64,000 bases of DNA from Protula sp. h YS-2021 (taxonomy: Eukaryota; Annelida; Polychaeta; Sabellida; Serpulidae), in assembly GCA_949752745.1 (NCBI GenBank), contig OX457026.1, positions 35,765,911 to 35,829,910 of the forward strand. Direction: 5' to 3'. A program made the position numbers and the translations under genes. Below are positions 45,371-59,700 of this stretch, piece after piece; the stretch's first letter is position 1; each line of letters starts with the position of its first letter. The notes under the pieces were generated by a model, which was not told where the DNA came from, searched no databases, and saw nothing but the letters and a program-made list of their open reading frames with translations.

Positions 45371-47130
45371 GGTTTAAATCCTGACATCAGTATATGCGCG
45401 CCGGGCATTGCCCATGCACAAGCTTTTTATTGGTCTTTGATGCGGTTGCAACCGGTTAATTGGAGTCAATTTTCTAAAGAAAGTCAGACGTTTCACTGAA
45501 AGTTGGTTATCGAGTTGTCCTTTATAGAATCTCTTCAGAACAGTTTAAGAAACCCCCTCTTCAGCCGGCTTGCTTCATTGCAAAATTGTGCTAAATTTCT
45601 CTTTAGAAATCAGAATGCACTTGAAACGATCAATGAAGAGAATATTTTAAAAGTTACAAATATCTAAGGAATGTAATATGTAAGCGAAGAAAATGATTTA
45701 AGGCCAGAAAATCTAACCATGTTTCTCATTTCTGGGCCGGATCAATAAAGTGGAAGTGGTTGCTGGCCGGCAGGTCTGCGGGAAGTAAAGCAAAAACACT
45801 CCACTGTTGGGAAGGAAAATTGCCGAAATTCCCTCGTCCGTGTATTCGAAAGAGAAACTTGAAGTGACAAAATAACATTTTGTCACTGGGAGTATTGTAT
45901 TATTTTAAAATATGTGCATTAAGTCTTGCTTGTTTATCTATGGGTCCCATAAAGTTTACATCAATATTTCTCTTTCAGTACGCTTGATTTCCTTGATCTG
46001 TTTTGTCAGGTTACTCACAATTCCCGGAGTTTGTGTGCTAAAGGAGATAAAGGCGGATTTCTTGTAATAATCTGAGCGTAAACAGCTCGATGACTGTGCT
46101 TGAGTGGGGGAAAAGCTTCCCATTCAAGGCCGAAAATAATACCCCTGGAGACCGTTTTGTAAAGTACACCCTGACAGAGCAAGGGTAATTATAAGAACGC
46201 CTTTATGCGAAATAAACGCAGATTACATATTCAGGATATGTAAAATTTAAAAAAAAAATTGCCAAAGTTGCAACAAGGTTTGTTTCATGATATACACGTC
46301 GTATAGTGTCAAAGAGATAGTGATATGTCAAGCTCGACATTTTAATAATTATTGTCTTGACGCATTTAAATTAATGGAATCTGATGATTTCGTTCAGTAA
46401 AAATATTTTAAAAAAAATTTGTGACAACACAACTCATATCTACGAATATGTTAGGATAGATTCGGAGATGTGCCATGACATTGCATGAAGTTTGGTTACG
46501 GGATACGCAGCAGCAGCAGAGTAACTTCAAGTTTTATAGCGCAAATTTTCGAACTGAAGGCCATGTTTAAATGGTGTTCCTCCAAAACGGGGTTAAGACT
46601 ATCAGTTGAATTATTGCGAAGGGTGATCCTAAGTTTCTGCAAACTCTTGACGCCTGTTTATAAGTTAATAAAAATACATTGTGTCTGATGTTTAGTAAAT
46701 ATTTTGAATAAACGAATTTCCTTTGCAAGACAAGGTGCTGGGAAAGAATATATACTGAGCTATGTTTTTACTGGGAAACGAACTCCCGATCGAACATTTG
46801 TTGGTCATTGAATAGATAAATAATTTAGCAAGTTGCTCACAGAGGTAGCTGTTCACTGACTTTATAGACTGGTTGATCGTCTCGAGGGACCTATAAGTAG
46901 TGAGAGAATACTTTTCCTTTTAAGATGTTGTGTGAATATAGAAAGGTTTCATGCTGCGATAGTAGTGGTTCTGAAGTATCAGCATTGTTAACAGTTATTT
47001 TTTCTTTAGCGAGGGAGAAACAGAGTGAAGAAGGGGTGGATTTTGGGGGAGAGTGTGTTAATATGTGTTTCTTTATGTGTATAGTTGATGAGTTTTTAGA
47101 AATTTGCCTGGCTAAATGGGGTACATTTAA
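45371..47130. other. Spacer between tandem-repeat arrays
   Basis: AT-rich sequence with no supported gene. Short ORFs here (for example near 46485 and 46925) have no recognisable motif, and the second runs into the repeat array. Confidence 0.4.
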
Positions 47131-47136
47131 ACAAAT

Positions 47137-48320
47137 TCAGTGGCCAATTTTCAAAATGCTCCTTCTCGTACAATTTCGATCGGATTGCTTTCCATTTTTG
47201 AACGATTGTTCCCTGGATAGTTCTGTCTTGAAAATTATCTTTTTACTTTTTTTTATGGATGCAGCAAAAAATTGACTAAATGGGGGGGGGGGGCATAAAA
47301 AAAATTTCGCAGCCAGATTTCCCAAGGTTTTTCTTCCACGAGTTTGATTGGATTGCCCTTAAAGGTTCGTTATGCTGTCCTTTGCTGAAAATTACCTTTT
47401 TTGGTGATCTAACAAAAATTGGCTGAACGGGAGGGAGGGGGTGAGGGGGGGGGGGGGGGACGTGTTATAATTTGTTGGTTGCCAGTTTTCAAAGTGCTCA
47501 TTCTTCCACAATTTTGATCGGTGTGCCTTCAAATTTCGCATAACTGTTCACTAGGCGGCCCTCTCTTGCAAAGTTACTTCCAAGGCGATCCGCCGAAAAT
47601 TGGCTAAATGGGGAGCAGTGAAAAAAATTTGGTTAACAATTTGCAAAATGCTTCTTCACTCACAATTGATTTCTTTCCAATTTTATAAGATTGCGCCCCG
47701 GATTGTTTTCTATCGAAAATTTACTTTTTTTTTATCGACTTGCCAAAAATTGGCCAGATAGGGGCATGGTGGCTTTTATAAGTTTTTGGTAAGGAATTTT
47801 CAGGATGCTTCTACTCCCACAATATGGTTCAGATTACCTTTAAATTTTGTACGACTTTTTATTGGGTAGGCCTCTCTTTAAATTTTTTCTCGATCCACCA
47901 AAAAAAAAAGGTCAAATAGGGGCATTTTTAATTTTTTGGTAGCCAAGTTTCCAAAGGGTTTTTTCTTCTACAATTTTGGTTGGATTTTGCATAATTGTTC
48001 ACTGGGCCGTCCTCTTTTGAAAATAACTTTTTTTTTGGAGGGGGAGGGGGCGGGATTCACACAAAATTGACTAAATGGGGACATTTATAATTTTTATTTT
48101 GCTACTTTTCAAAATGCTTTTTCTCCCACCGACAATTATTGTTGGATTGCCTTCAAATTTTGTATAAATGTTCAGTAGGCGGTCCTCTCTTAAAAAGTTA
48201 CTTTTTTGGCCTTCCGCTAGAAATTGGCTAAAATGAGTTGGGGGTGCATTTTTTAAAAAATTAGACGCTAATTTTCAAAATGCTTCTCCATTTTGATCGG
48301 ATTCCTTCAAAATTTTGGAC
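47137..48320. repeat. Degenerate ~155-bp tandem repeat array (second locus)
   Basis: This is the same unit as in PSMB6 intron 2. The block CCAAAAATTGGCTAAATGGGG recurs near 47273, 47425, 47602, 47753, 47911, 48069 and 48226, spaced 147-177 bp apart and mostly 151-158. Each is followed by AATTTTCAAAATGCTTCTTC and a GATCGGATTCCTTTCAAATTTTG block. At least seven copies lie immediately upstream of the first coding exon of the 48.6-kb gene. Confidence 0.65.
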
Positions 48321-48575
48321 ACATTTTCAATTTTCAATAACCGGTTTTGGAAATATGACTACCACTTTTTGTCGACCGTACAAGCCTATCGATTTCTTCT
48401 GGTCACCGTATCCCTGGACATTTTTGTTTATATATACAGTTATTTATATATGTTTTTTCTCTCTTTGTTTGCTCCCAAGCTACTTGGCGCCTAAAAAAGT
48501 TCTTGTTTATGTTAGTTATTTGTGTAACTTTGACTTTCAGGTGAGGTGACTCCAACAAATAAGGGTTAACACAAG

Positions 48576-51500
48576 ATGGCGCAACCGTACCTGACTGCCA
48601 TGAACCACTCAGAATGGCACGCCAAGAATGTACTCAAGAAATTTCACAAGGTAAAATTAAATTGCATAATTATCCTTTGCGGGGTTTGGTGGGAGATGAT
48701 GTTTGAAATAAAACTATAAAAGAAAGGGCACTTCTTGACCATTACCTTTCTTACAGTACAACAGCAGAGGCCAAAATGACCGTACTGTTTAAAAAAAAAA
48801 AAAAACTGCTTTAATATCTTTATGTAGACATCATGGTACGCAGTCTCAGGTTACCACTGTTGGGCTTCCGTGACATCTTGCACTTCGATTTCATGATTGC
48901 TAGTGAGCGTACAAAGCAAACGATAGTATTTTTGCAGTGCATGTCGGTGGCAGATACAGCCGTATTCCCCGCTCTTCCAGTATCGTAAACGTCACGCCAA
49001 TCACTACTGAAAGTGTGTACTTCACATCGCCATAACAACGTAACTACGGTGCAGAAAGCATCAGAGAGGGGTGCAAAAATGTCTTAATTCAAAAGAGAAT
49101 ATATGTACAACAGAAATCATGAAATAAAAATAAAACCATAGTCGCGTTTGGTTAGCCTTGCGCACTGTCCTCACTCGCCTTGCAGGGAGGGTTTTTTCCT
49201 GAATAAGTCTGCCCGCTGATGTCGTCCCTGTGCGTAGCTCCTTTGACCCTTTGACTTCAAAATATTTGGTTGGCACTTTAAGGTCACCTGTTTTTAACAC
49301 TTGATGCCAGTTTGCGGGTGTGTGTTATGAATGTTAGGCTATTTGTTTTTGAATTTTCAAAGAGCCAGTGACATTTCAGCCAGTGTAGTGCTGAACGATA
49401 TTAAAAAGTGTATTTTACTCCACGCCTTTTGTTTGTAGTGTCGTTTAATTACTGTTATGGATCAAATAACATTTGCTTAGCTTACTCGAACGTCGTGTCA
49501 GAATCCAATAGACTCAGTCCCATGATCTATCCTTTCGTCGGTGGACTAAGCCCATTAACATATTGGCCAGAAACGGTCAAAGTGTAGAAAAGTCACAATG
49601 TGCTCCTATCTTACTCTTCTTCACCAGTCTCAGAGTGTGGAGGGCGGAGTAATCTAATGGTTAGCGCATTCGCCTACGAAGCAAGAGGTCACACAATAAG
49701 GATTTTTTACCCTCGCCAGTTTGGCGAAGGACGTTCAGCTCACCTTCGCCAGATTAACCGTCTTACTATTACTGTAACTTAATTTGTTTATTGCAAAAAT
49801 GGTAATCTGTTATTAGGTATAAATTGATATGCGCACAATTATGGTGTGTAAAAATGGACAAGTTGAACCAGTGTCGTCAGTGTTTGCGTTTGTCAATGGG
49901 ATAGCTGTGCATTCATTTCACATTCCCCTAAATCAAAAACAAGGCATATTTTGATTTTATTATAATAATTTTTGCCTAAAATTCACCTTCGCCAAATTGG
50001 CGAAGGTGAATCTGTTCACCTTCGCCAAATGGATTTCACCTTCGCCATGGCGAAATGCGAAGGTCTTATGTGCACCCCTAAGGTCCTGAGTTCAAGCCAA
50101 GCAAAAGGCGTACTTTATCATCGTCTTCATTTATATGCTTTGCAGGCAATATTCATAGTTCTGCCTCCTTCTGTAGGAGGTTTGCGTTGTCGCTCGCGAA
50201 GCAAAAGGGCGCGAGTTCAAACATCGTTCCAGCAGTCGTTGTTCATTGTCTGCCTTCATAGCTTTTGCAGGCCATATTTCTAGTTCTGCTTTTCGCAGAA
50301 GCATATATGAGCCCATGCTACATTAATTTCTGTTAGTGGATACGCTAAATTATTACCATCCCAGAGTTAAAATAATGTCTGTACACTGGGCACATTATAA
50401 ACCGGCTTGAGGAAAATTATATGAACAATATCAGTATATAAAACTCCTTCTTTTTACTTTCTTTCTTTTCTTCTTTTTTCTTCTTCCATCCCTCTCTCAC
50501 TTCCACTATCCCAGGTAGATCTTCAGTGGTGTTGTAGTATATTTGCTATCAGTTCGGAAAAACTGGCCAAACAAAAGGATAGCTTGAAGAGAAACAAAAA
50601 CAATACTGTTCGTCCTACAGATCCATTCCAGTTAGGTTTGATAGCAAGTTGCTCATGAGGCCTACCAAGTCTAAATTTGGTCAAAATTGGTCGGTTTCTC
50701 CTTTCACCTTCGTAAAGTCTTCGTTTTTGTGACGATCATTTTTAAAGAAAGAAAGCAAACACCGATGTGCATTTTGAACAGTTTTAAAAAAAAATCATGG
50801 CGCATGCTTAAAAGGCTTGTGCGCCACTTGGCGCATGACCAAAATGTATGTGTGTCGCTTTAAAAACTGATGCACCACGGCGCAGGCAAGAATTAGTCCT
50901 GAGAATACAGAATTATAATTGATGCAGCATTTAGGTACGCGTACAGTGACGGTTCGAGATCAAGTATGGCATTCCGCAACCAAGGGGCATTATAAACGTT
51001 CATTGGGTATTTGGGTATTGCAGTATAACCGTATTTAATTTATTAAATATGCCTATGTACATGATTTATATCAATAGTCGGACTGAGGCGACAACTACAA
51101 GTAGTAAAATGGCTAACTTTTTGTGGAATTTCTGTATCGAATTATACAAAAACCGTTTGAAAGGAATATTTTACCAGATGTAAATGGGACTGCTTAGGTA
51201 AAAGAAAATATTATTTTATGATCACTTGATTATTATTTAGCGCTTCTTCTGGCTGTCAGAGTTATTGCTTCACTTCAATAATGAGGTGTAGAGCACTCGA
51301 AACACTCGATAAAGACCGCGGCGATCCGTCGCCAGCACTCTACGGACAGCTTCTTTACGAGGTTTTATGAACAGGGTCATAGACCGCAGTTGTACAGAGA
51401 GCACATCATGTGATGTGTACACCTATTACACTTGGACATACTTTGGTTCAAATTTGCTTAAATTTTTCTGGTACGGCCCTTAAAAGTTCAGGGATTAATG

Positions 51501-54500
51501 GGCCATGAAGCACAACCTCATTGAAAACCTCAGTTAGAGATAACATGTTCTGAACTTTTGTTTTGATCTTTGAAATAAATTTGGAGTGTTTGATTTTTAT
51601 TTCACGGGAAACTATTATCTGTCATTGCATTGAATGTTTTGTAGACTGTTTCTATTAAAAGCAACAATGTATCGATCAACCGGACAGGTTGAGACTAAAA
51701 GTAAGAAGAAATATCCTGGGTGGCCAAACTGGGATGCAAGCAAACTAGTGACACAGAAAATATTTAGCAAGTTAAAATGTATTATTACAAGTTTATTTTA
51801 GAAAGCAACTATTACTGCTCTAGATAACATTACTGATCTTGTATCTGTTTTATCATTATCCCCTATGTAACGGAGGGATATAATTAGGAGCTTGGCCGTC
51901 TGTCTATCCGTATGCGGTCTGGGCTATATGTCAGAAACTATAAGGCGGTTTGTTTTGAAATTCACACAGGGATAGAGCACATATAGACGGTGTGCAGCGT
52001 CGTGTTTTATTCGTGAAATAATGTCAAAATAACAGGTTTTTGATATAATTTTGTCCGCGTAATGGAACGCGTCGTCCAGGCTGTGTCTCCAAAACTATTA
52101 ATCGGATTTTTAAAAATTTCACACACGGATAAAACAGATACTGAAAATTGCCAAAATAACTTTTTTTTTAAATATGAAACTTTAATTGAAATTTAAGAAT
52201 GTAAAACTGTTAGAATTGTGAAAATAACGTTGTGAAAGTGGATTGGCATGACACTTTGCAAACCGACCTTAGCACCGATTTCATAGTCCGCTACACGCAA
52301 GAGGAAATGGGGGAATTTGTCATTCTCTAGATTCGAATTGAAGCGATTTTGGTCTGGACAGGGTCTTTTGTATGTATAGTGATAGCAGTCAAGATTATTT
52401 TCCAAGGCTTTAAGCTACTCCTTGTGGCCGTGTGACAGCTGGGTGCATTGTCCTTGGAGACTGTTGTTGCTGCGTTCATACACACTGTATGTTACTACAT
52501 GCACTTGTTGGGTAGAACCGGCCGTTGGGGGACATTGAGCTACAGCACCGATACAAGCCTGCACAGCCCGTACTCTCATGCCGCACCGTGGAGATAGACA
52601 GCACCGGCACGCGGACGTACAGGGCCCGGAATGCCATCGACATTATTGAAGAGCAGCACAAGTTGATTCATGAAATTTATACTAAAGCCAGGTAGGCACG
52701 AGTCCTCGATGGCACTGCGTCGTTGCATTTTGATTAATCGTGGTTTTGCAGACATCGTAGGAGCTTTTTTAAGAAGTAATGTGTGGCAATATGAAATAAT
52801 ATGATTATGTAAAAACAGGTAAAAAGAAACAAAAACAAAAGAAACTAACGGTTGCTATTATCGAGTAGTCGCTGTAATTAATACCGGACGGTAAAAACGT
52901 CGATCGCCAAAAGGTCGACGGTTAACACACTGACGGTCAAAAGTCGATAAATCAAAGTGCGGACAAAACGTCGACTAACTAATGTCGGATGAAATGAAGT
53001 AGACAGATCTGTTAATAAGCTAAAACGAGCGTAAACAGTTCTACAATGAATAAACTTGTGATATAGTCAAAAGTAAAGTTATTTTTAAACAGTCTTCATC
53101 ACAAAAATAAACATTGTCACTGAAGTGCAACACTCGGTCGCTCAATTATTTTGCCCAACACTGAAGGCTGTACAATGGACTAACTGCGGCCAAAACGTAA
53201 ACCCAATGAGGGTGGACAACCCGGGTGGCTTGATGCCTGATAGAAGGGTCAGACTCGACGTACTCTCGTCGGCCCTTAAACATGGACCACCTTAACACCA
53301 GAACATCACATTGAGATTGTTGCTTTGCACACTATCCATAAAAAGTAAAGCCCTTTATAGGGAAGTTAATGACGGCTCTTAAAAAACAGCTGTCTGTTGT
53401 TCAAATATGCATTCACCATGCAGACTTTAACCTGGATACTTAATGGAGATATTCCGTTTCGTTTGGTTACAATTGACCTGACCATAGGCGTTAATAACCT
53501 CAGCGACTGTGCGCTCAATAATTCCTAGAATTTCTTAAATTCTGTTATTTCCGCGAAGCAAAGTTTTGTCTTAAGGTACTTATAAATATTTTGAAATAAA
53601 AAAATATTTTTCCAGGGAACATTTTTTTCAGCAAATGTATAAGTAAATATCAAAATAAAATAAATTACAACAAAGATTAACCTCAAGACAGCCGAAGTAT
53701 ATATTTGTAGCACCGTTCTGGTCTCTAAGCAGTACCTGTGCTGACTGAATAACATTATGAAAATACACTCGGTCTGGGGCCCAAATAGGTCCGTAAGAAT
53801 TGACAAATGTTGTGTTATCATAATTGCCCTGAGCAAAATTTTGTGTATTTACCTGGCGGATGTTTAAGTTCAGTATTAGGTACAACACATATTTTCAGGG
53901 TTCAGGTTTGACAGTCGCTTAAGTTTGCCGGGCTTCTGCGGCGACCTATGAACCTTTTCAAGCTGGTAGCACAGTCAGAAATGTGCATTTGTGACTGTTT
54001 GAAATCCTTTGCTAAACAGTTTATTTTAAGATTTAACTTTGTTCAAATGACAACAAAATTGCAGATATATATTTTGATCTTACTCCACGGAGGGCGCAAC
54101 AGCCAGAAATTATGCTAACTTGCAACGCTGTTCCAGAATGTACTCGCATAACAAAAGCGAACTGACACGTTTTAGAAAAACGTTCCGAGATTTACTACTC
54201 TGAATTCAGGTGAATCAGATTTAACGAGGTATTCCAACAAACATATTATTACAGATCTTTTTCTTACAAGTTTAGCCATTTAGCAGCGTGAACTCCCGGG
54301 AAATTATACGTTTCTGAACACAATGTTGTAGTTTTTCGAACTACACATACAAATGAAGGGTTTATTAAACTACATGGAGTAATAGGACGTTTGAGAGCTG
54401 TTTGTATAGCTGTGGTGCTTGGTAATGCAGGAATATATCATCAGCCCCTCCCTGTGGACAGAGGACCAAGCCGAAAGTTGTCAGCCAAGATCAGGTCAAA

Positions 54501-56734
54501 GGCCTACAGACACTGAGAGGTAACACCCACAAATGAATTTCGAATGTTTGACGCCGAGCGACCAGTTACGTCATCTGTGCTTAAGTTGCTGTGTTTTATA
54601 GCTTTTTTTCAAGTGATCGGAGCTGTGTCCAAGATCAGAATGGGATAGGCATAGCGTAACTGAAAAAAAAGCAGAACGTTCAAAGGCATTAGGTGACGGG
54701 AATTGCATTTCATACAAGTCGTTCGGGATAGTTCGAAACGCACGTGAACAAAATTCTTTCATTCGTATCTGAAGAAAGAATCAACAGCTTCGAAGCTGAA
54801 AAGTTGCTACACAATATTCGATGCTTGAAATGCTGTTCAGATCAGTTAGTATAAATCAATATATTTACTTTGTTTCTTATAAAGAGTAAACATTTTAAAT
54901 GGACTTGCCAGCCTTCTATTAACTTAGGCAGAGAGTCATTATGTTACAGTGCGTAAAACACTTTTGTTGTTGTTGCATCGACGAATCAATAGATTCGGTG
55001 TGGCGCTCAGTCTATAAACTGGCACGAGATTAGTAATTAACATCTACGAATTACGTCTGGTGATTTTCTCAAAGGGATAAATGAATAATAACAATAAAAC
55101 AGTGCCCCCATACACACTCATTTAGACACTTGGAGTTAACCGCTTACTACTGTTTTCAGAAAATTCTTTTTGAAAAAAGAAAGAAAGAAAAGAAGTACAA
55201 AAATATGTGTAACGCTGCGAGAAGAGAGGACTTATATTGATGGGGGAAAAGCTCCATATTAAGTGGATACTGTTTAACACAGAGTTTTGAAAATGAACTT
55301 ACAGTGAGCGGGTCAAATATTGGAGTGTCACAGAGTCGACCGTCGTCCGGAAAGACGGAATTTATCATCCTGAAAACCCGCCCCAGCACTACAGGTATGT
55401 GACCAACTACCTGTACATTTATCATCCTGAAAACCCGCCCCAGCACTACAGGTACGTGGCCGCCCCTCTGTGCATTTATCATCCTGAAAACCCGCCCCAG
55501 CACTAAAGGTACGTGGCCGCCCCTCTCTACATTTTTCATCCTGAAAACCCGCCCCAGCACTACGGGTACGTGGTTGTACGTATGTATATTTATCATCCTG
55601 AAAATCGAACCGGCACTACAGGTGCGTGACCGCCTCTCTGTACATTGTTGTTTAGAACTGATGCAACTTAAGATTTAGTTATCATGCAAATTGCGAAAAT
55701 CATTGTTTTTATCACCAGCCCCCCCCCCCCCCCCCCAACACACACACACAAATCTTCCTTCATTAAGTAATTCAATAAACTGCCGCTTTGCTATCGGTAA
55801 CTGCTATCCTTTAATTCAAGCACCAGTTTGCCGCTGAATATTATTTTAAAAGACGCCAAAGATATAAGCAGGTGTAACAAAAAAAACCGTGAAACATTTG
55901 TTTACCAGGTTCACACAAGCGAAGGGCGCAGCCGGCTGTAGATGCAGAGTACAAATTCGAGTTTGATCCGGATTTGCAGTCGTGTGCCGACGCTTGCAGT
56001 TCAACGCGTCAGCAGATCCATTCTATCTGGGAACCCGAGCAGCGTTCTTTGGACGAGGGAAAATTTGTGCGAGGCAAAAAAGATCAGCCGTCAGTGGCAT
56101 CAACTATAGACCCGAGGGCGACCAGCAGCTGGTTGTCTTTTGGCGGAGGGGTACAAGAAAGAAGTTCCGGTGTTGTTGATGCTTTCACAGGTGAGAAAAA
56201 GTGCTTATAACGAGGCATCCGGAATCGGCCATTTTTTTTACTCTATCGTTGAAATATGTTGAAATTTGTTATATATATATATGTTACAGGGAATCTGTGA
56301 AATTAGGGATTTCATGAAATCCCTAGTGGATTCGTGTAATAACTTGCTCAATCAATTTCGATGTTTTTATCGAGAATTTTCATGTTTGCAATGTAGTATT
56401 TTACCGAAATTAATAGTAGATTTTGAATTAATATACTCAAAGCACTCGATTGCCAAACTATCATTCATGAGATACTTCAGTACCTGATTTCAGCGATATT
56501 TTTTATCCTATGTAACTTATGTCACATTTCACGTCATATTCTGTTATTTTGGATGGTAATGTTACAAATTCCAATTCCTTTCGATGTGAAAAGGAATACA
56601 CTATTTTGGAGAACCACTAAACAGCCTTCCTGAATGGATAATTTTTAAAAATAGTTCCATAATCAATATGAGCTTATTCATTACACGAATTCCCTAGGGA
56701 TTTCATGAAATCCCTAATTACACAGATTCCCTGT

Positions 56735-56783
<49 letters not shown>

Positions 56784-59700
56784 AGGCGCTGAAGGGGGAG
56801 GGGAGGAGGGAAGGGGGATCTACCAGACACAGTCATAATGCCTTAGGTTCAATTTTCCAGCTTAATATTTTTTAAAATTTAGGAATGGGGATGCTGCGAG
56901 ACTCAGCAACATTTTTCCTTCCCTATAAAAATTTCCGATATTCACTAATGTCACTACAGTGCTTGAATAATGGGTTAGGTCGAGAAATTTATTGTATTAA
57001 ATTTGTGACCAAAGTAAATGTGACTTATACAAAATGGACGACACAGAAGTAGTTTTTAGGTTTCCGTGCTATTTTTACACGTATCGCAGTGTTCTGGAGG
57101 TATTCTTGTAAACTTGACAAGCACCTCTTGATATCGCATGACTTTAGGTGGTTTTATCTTTTCTTTTCTCATAATCGATAAACCCACTACTTAAATCTAC
57201 TTCTGTATGATTCATAAGTGATTAGTTGTATTGCCAGCAAATATTAATTACCTGTTATTGTTTAATGATTGATTTATTCTGTCGAGTGTCCTCAACAGGA
57301 AAAATGATAAGTTTTCATTGAGGTGTGCTGGCCGTTACCATATTCTACCATAGACCCAGACATAATTGTGTGAACTGTTCACGTTGTTTGTTGACACTCC
57401 GCGCAAGGATACAAACCTTTCTAATCTTTTATTACGTTAAGTAGCCATCGTATTTAATAGAGTATTCGCGTAAGTTTTGATACTTTTTGCAAACACAAGG
57501 ATTCATTAGAAGACTTAACACGCAAATTTATTGGGAAATTTAGCAATGCTGTTTATAGAAAAATGACTCTTTCATAGCTATGAAACATGAAGGGCAGTTC
57601 TATGCCATAGACGGTGGGACGGGCACAGCTGTTGCCAGGCAACTTCAACGTGGTGATAAGATTCGGATTGGTATCAATGGCCAGTCGGCCCCGCCGGATT
57701 ACAGGATAAAGGAACATCAACAGTAAGTCCTAAAACTGGATTTATTGCATTCTGATAATGCGGTGCCCCTAACAGAGGATTAACTAAGTGTCAGCATAAC
57801 AGTGATGTCCAACGATAATATTTTAGTCAATAATGGAACAGTTATTAAATTTCACTTTTTATGTTATGGAACAGAAACTGTATTGATTTCACTTTGCAAA
57901 GGTAAAAAGATGTTTCTGCTTAAGTGATCCGTTATTACAGAACAAGGGAATAAAGATATCACAGAATAATGTTCACGTTTACTCCAAATGTTATTGGTCG
58001 GCAAAACTTTTGTCCCGATGTTTAGATAGATGCCGAAGAATTCTTCTATTTTTTTGTTCATCTTACAGTCCATTTTATTACTTTTTTTTAGATCTGACAA
58101 TACATTTTAATACAGATTTCAAATGCAGGTCTTTGATACAGTTTTTTTCTGCATAATAATTTGTTATAAAGAGGACAAAACTGGTTTTATTCGGTTTAGC
58201 AGTGTGGGTATAACCTGGGTTTTCGTGTGTTAGGTCTGTCTCTACTGGACTTTTTCTTTGTTTTTAGAAACGTAAAAGATGATGCGAGTAGCGAGACAAG
58301 TAGTAGCATGAGCAATCACATAGTGCCGCTATGCTGGACGGACCAGGTACAGCGAGAGGATACCATTATCGTGCAGCCCTCCTCACCCAAGCAGTCCCCG
58401 CCCAAGAAGGTAACGCTGTTGCCTGTTGCTTTGCATGAGATAACTTTAATAAATCTTGATATTAAACGCGTCTGCCTTTAAAGGATTGCTTTGACGCTAC
58501 AGGTTCAATGCCACAACTGCACGAGCATAGGTATTATTATTATTATAAAGCGTTCTTTTATAGCACAGCAACAATAACTGTTCTATGCGCTGTACAAATT
58601 TCGTTAAGACCCAAACACACATATAAATAATATTTCATTAAGACTAAAAAGGTAGAGGTGTGTAGTAGTAAAAAATTAAGGAAATATTCAGCCCTAACCA
58701 TCCCAAACCAGTTAACCGGACAAGCGGAAAAAAGGTTATTAGGCGGAAACACATTGCATGAATTCAGTACAAACCTATGGGTGTGGAAGTAATTGCACAA
58801 GTGAATGTGCAAAGTTTTTGTGTGTTAAAAAGTCAATTAAACTGCAGTGAATCTGTAGATGTGAATCCGCAGTTAAATTTATTATCACTCAGTAAAACTT
58901 TGGTTAAAATAAAAAAAGAGAACATTTTTATTATCATTGAAAACTATAGTGAATAACTGAGGTGGATTTTTGCTTTTAGAGTTTGAATGAGTCTCACCCG
59001 GTTGTCTTCAAGAAATTCGGAGTAGATGGGAGTCGACCACCGCCGACCGTTGACGCGGAGGGATCGGCACGCAAAGCGAACGTGCGTGTGGTGGAGGGCT
59101 ATGGCGTGAAGAGGCGCACGTCGGCGCGCACTAACATCGACGGCACGCGCGGCAGGCCGTCGGGCCGCGTCACGCACATCTCGGTAAACCGCCGAGACGA
59201 GGATGCGGACGGTCTCAGCTACGAGGATATACTGGATATGCGCATCAAGAGCAGGGCCAGCACCGGGCCGCTCGTGCATGAAGAGCTCCGAACAGCTGGC
59301 GTGCAGCTGGAACATGCAGTCCTCAACGGGCAAGGGGATAGCAAATCGAGTTTCAGTGATGGTGCACCGAAGAACAGATCAAGAGTTCGACCAATGAGTA
59401 CGGTTTCTAGTTCAGGTTCGGCCGACTTCGGCGGCTATATCATTGGCGCACCGCCCATACAAAATGGCCGCCACGTGACGTCACCAGTCAACAGTGAAGC
59501 ACCGACGAGTGGTCGTTCAGCCGGACGGAAGAAAAGCGGCTCGGCCAGACCGCCGCCTCAGAAGCCGAGCCTGCACAAAACATCGGCCGCTAGCGGCAGC
59601 TCTATAGGCTCAGGCCGTACTCCCAGCAGGAATACCGAGTACATAAACATGACACAGCAACTGTGCATCGCCAAAGACCATGCGACAAGCACACAGGAGA

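Noticed and set aside
55156..55596. 146-residue repeat protein on the minus strand
   Set aside because: The open frame is explained by a 57-bp minisatellite inside an intron, and the flanks show no exon signals.
58944..59333. 129-residue minus-strand ORF with RR/AR-rich composition
   Set aside because: It is antisense to the GC-rich final exon of the 48.6-kb gene, and such composition readily leaves antisense frames open.
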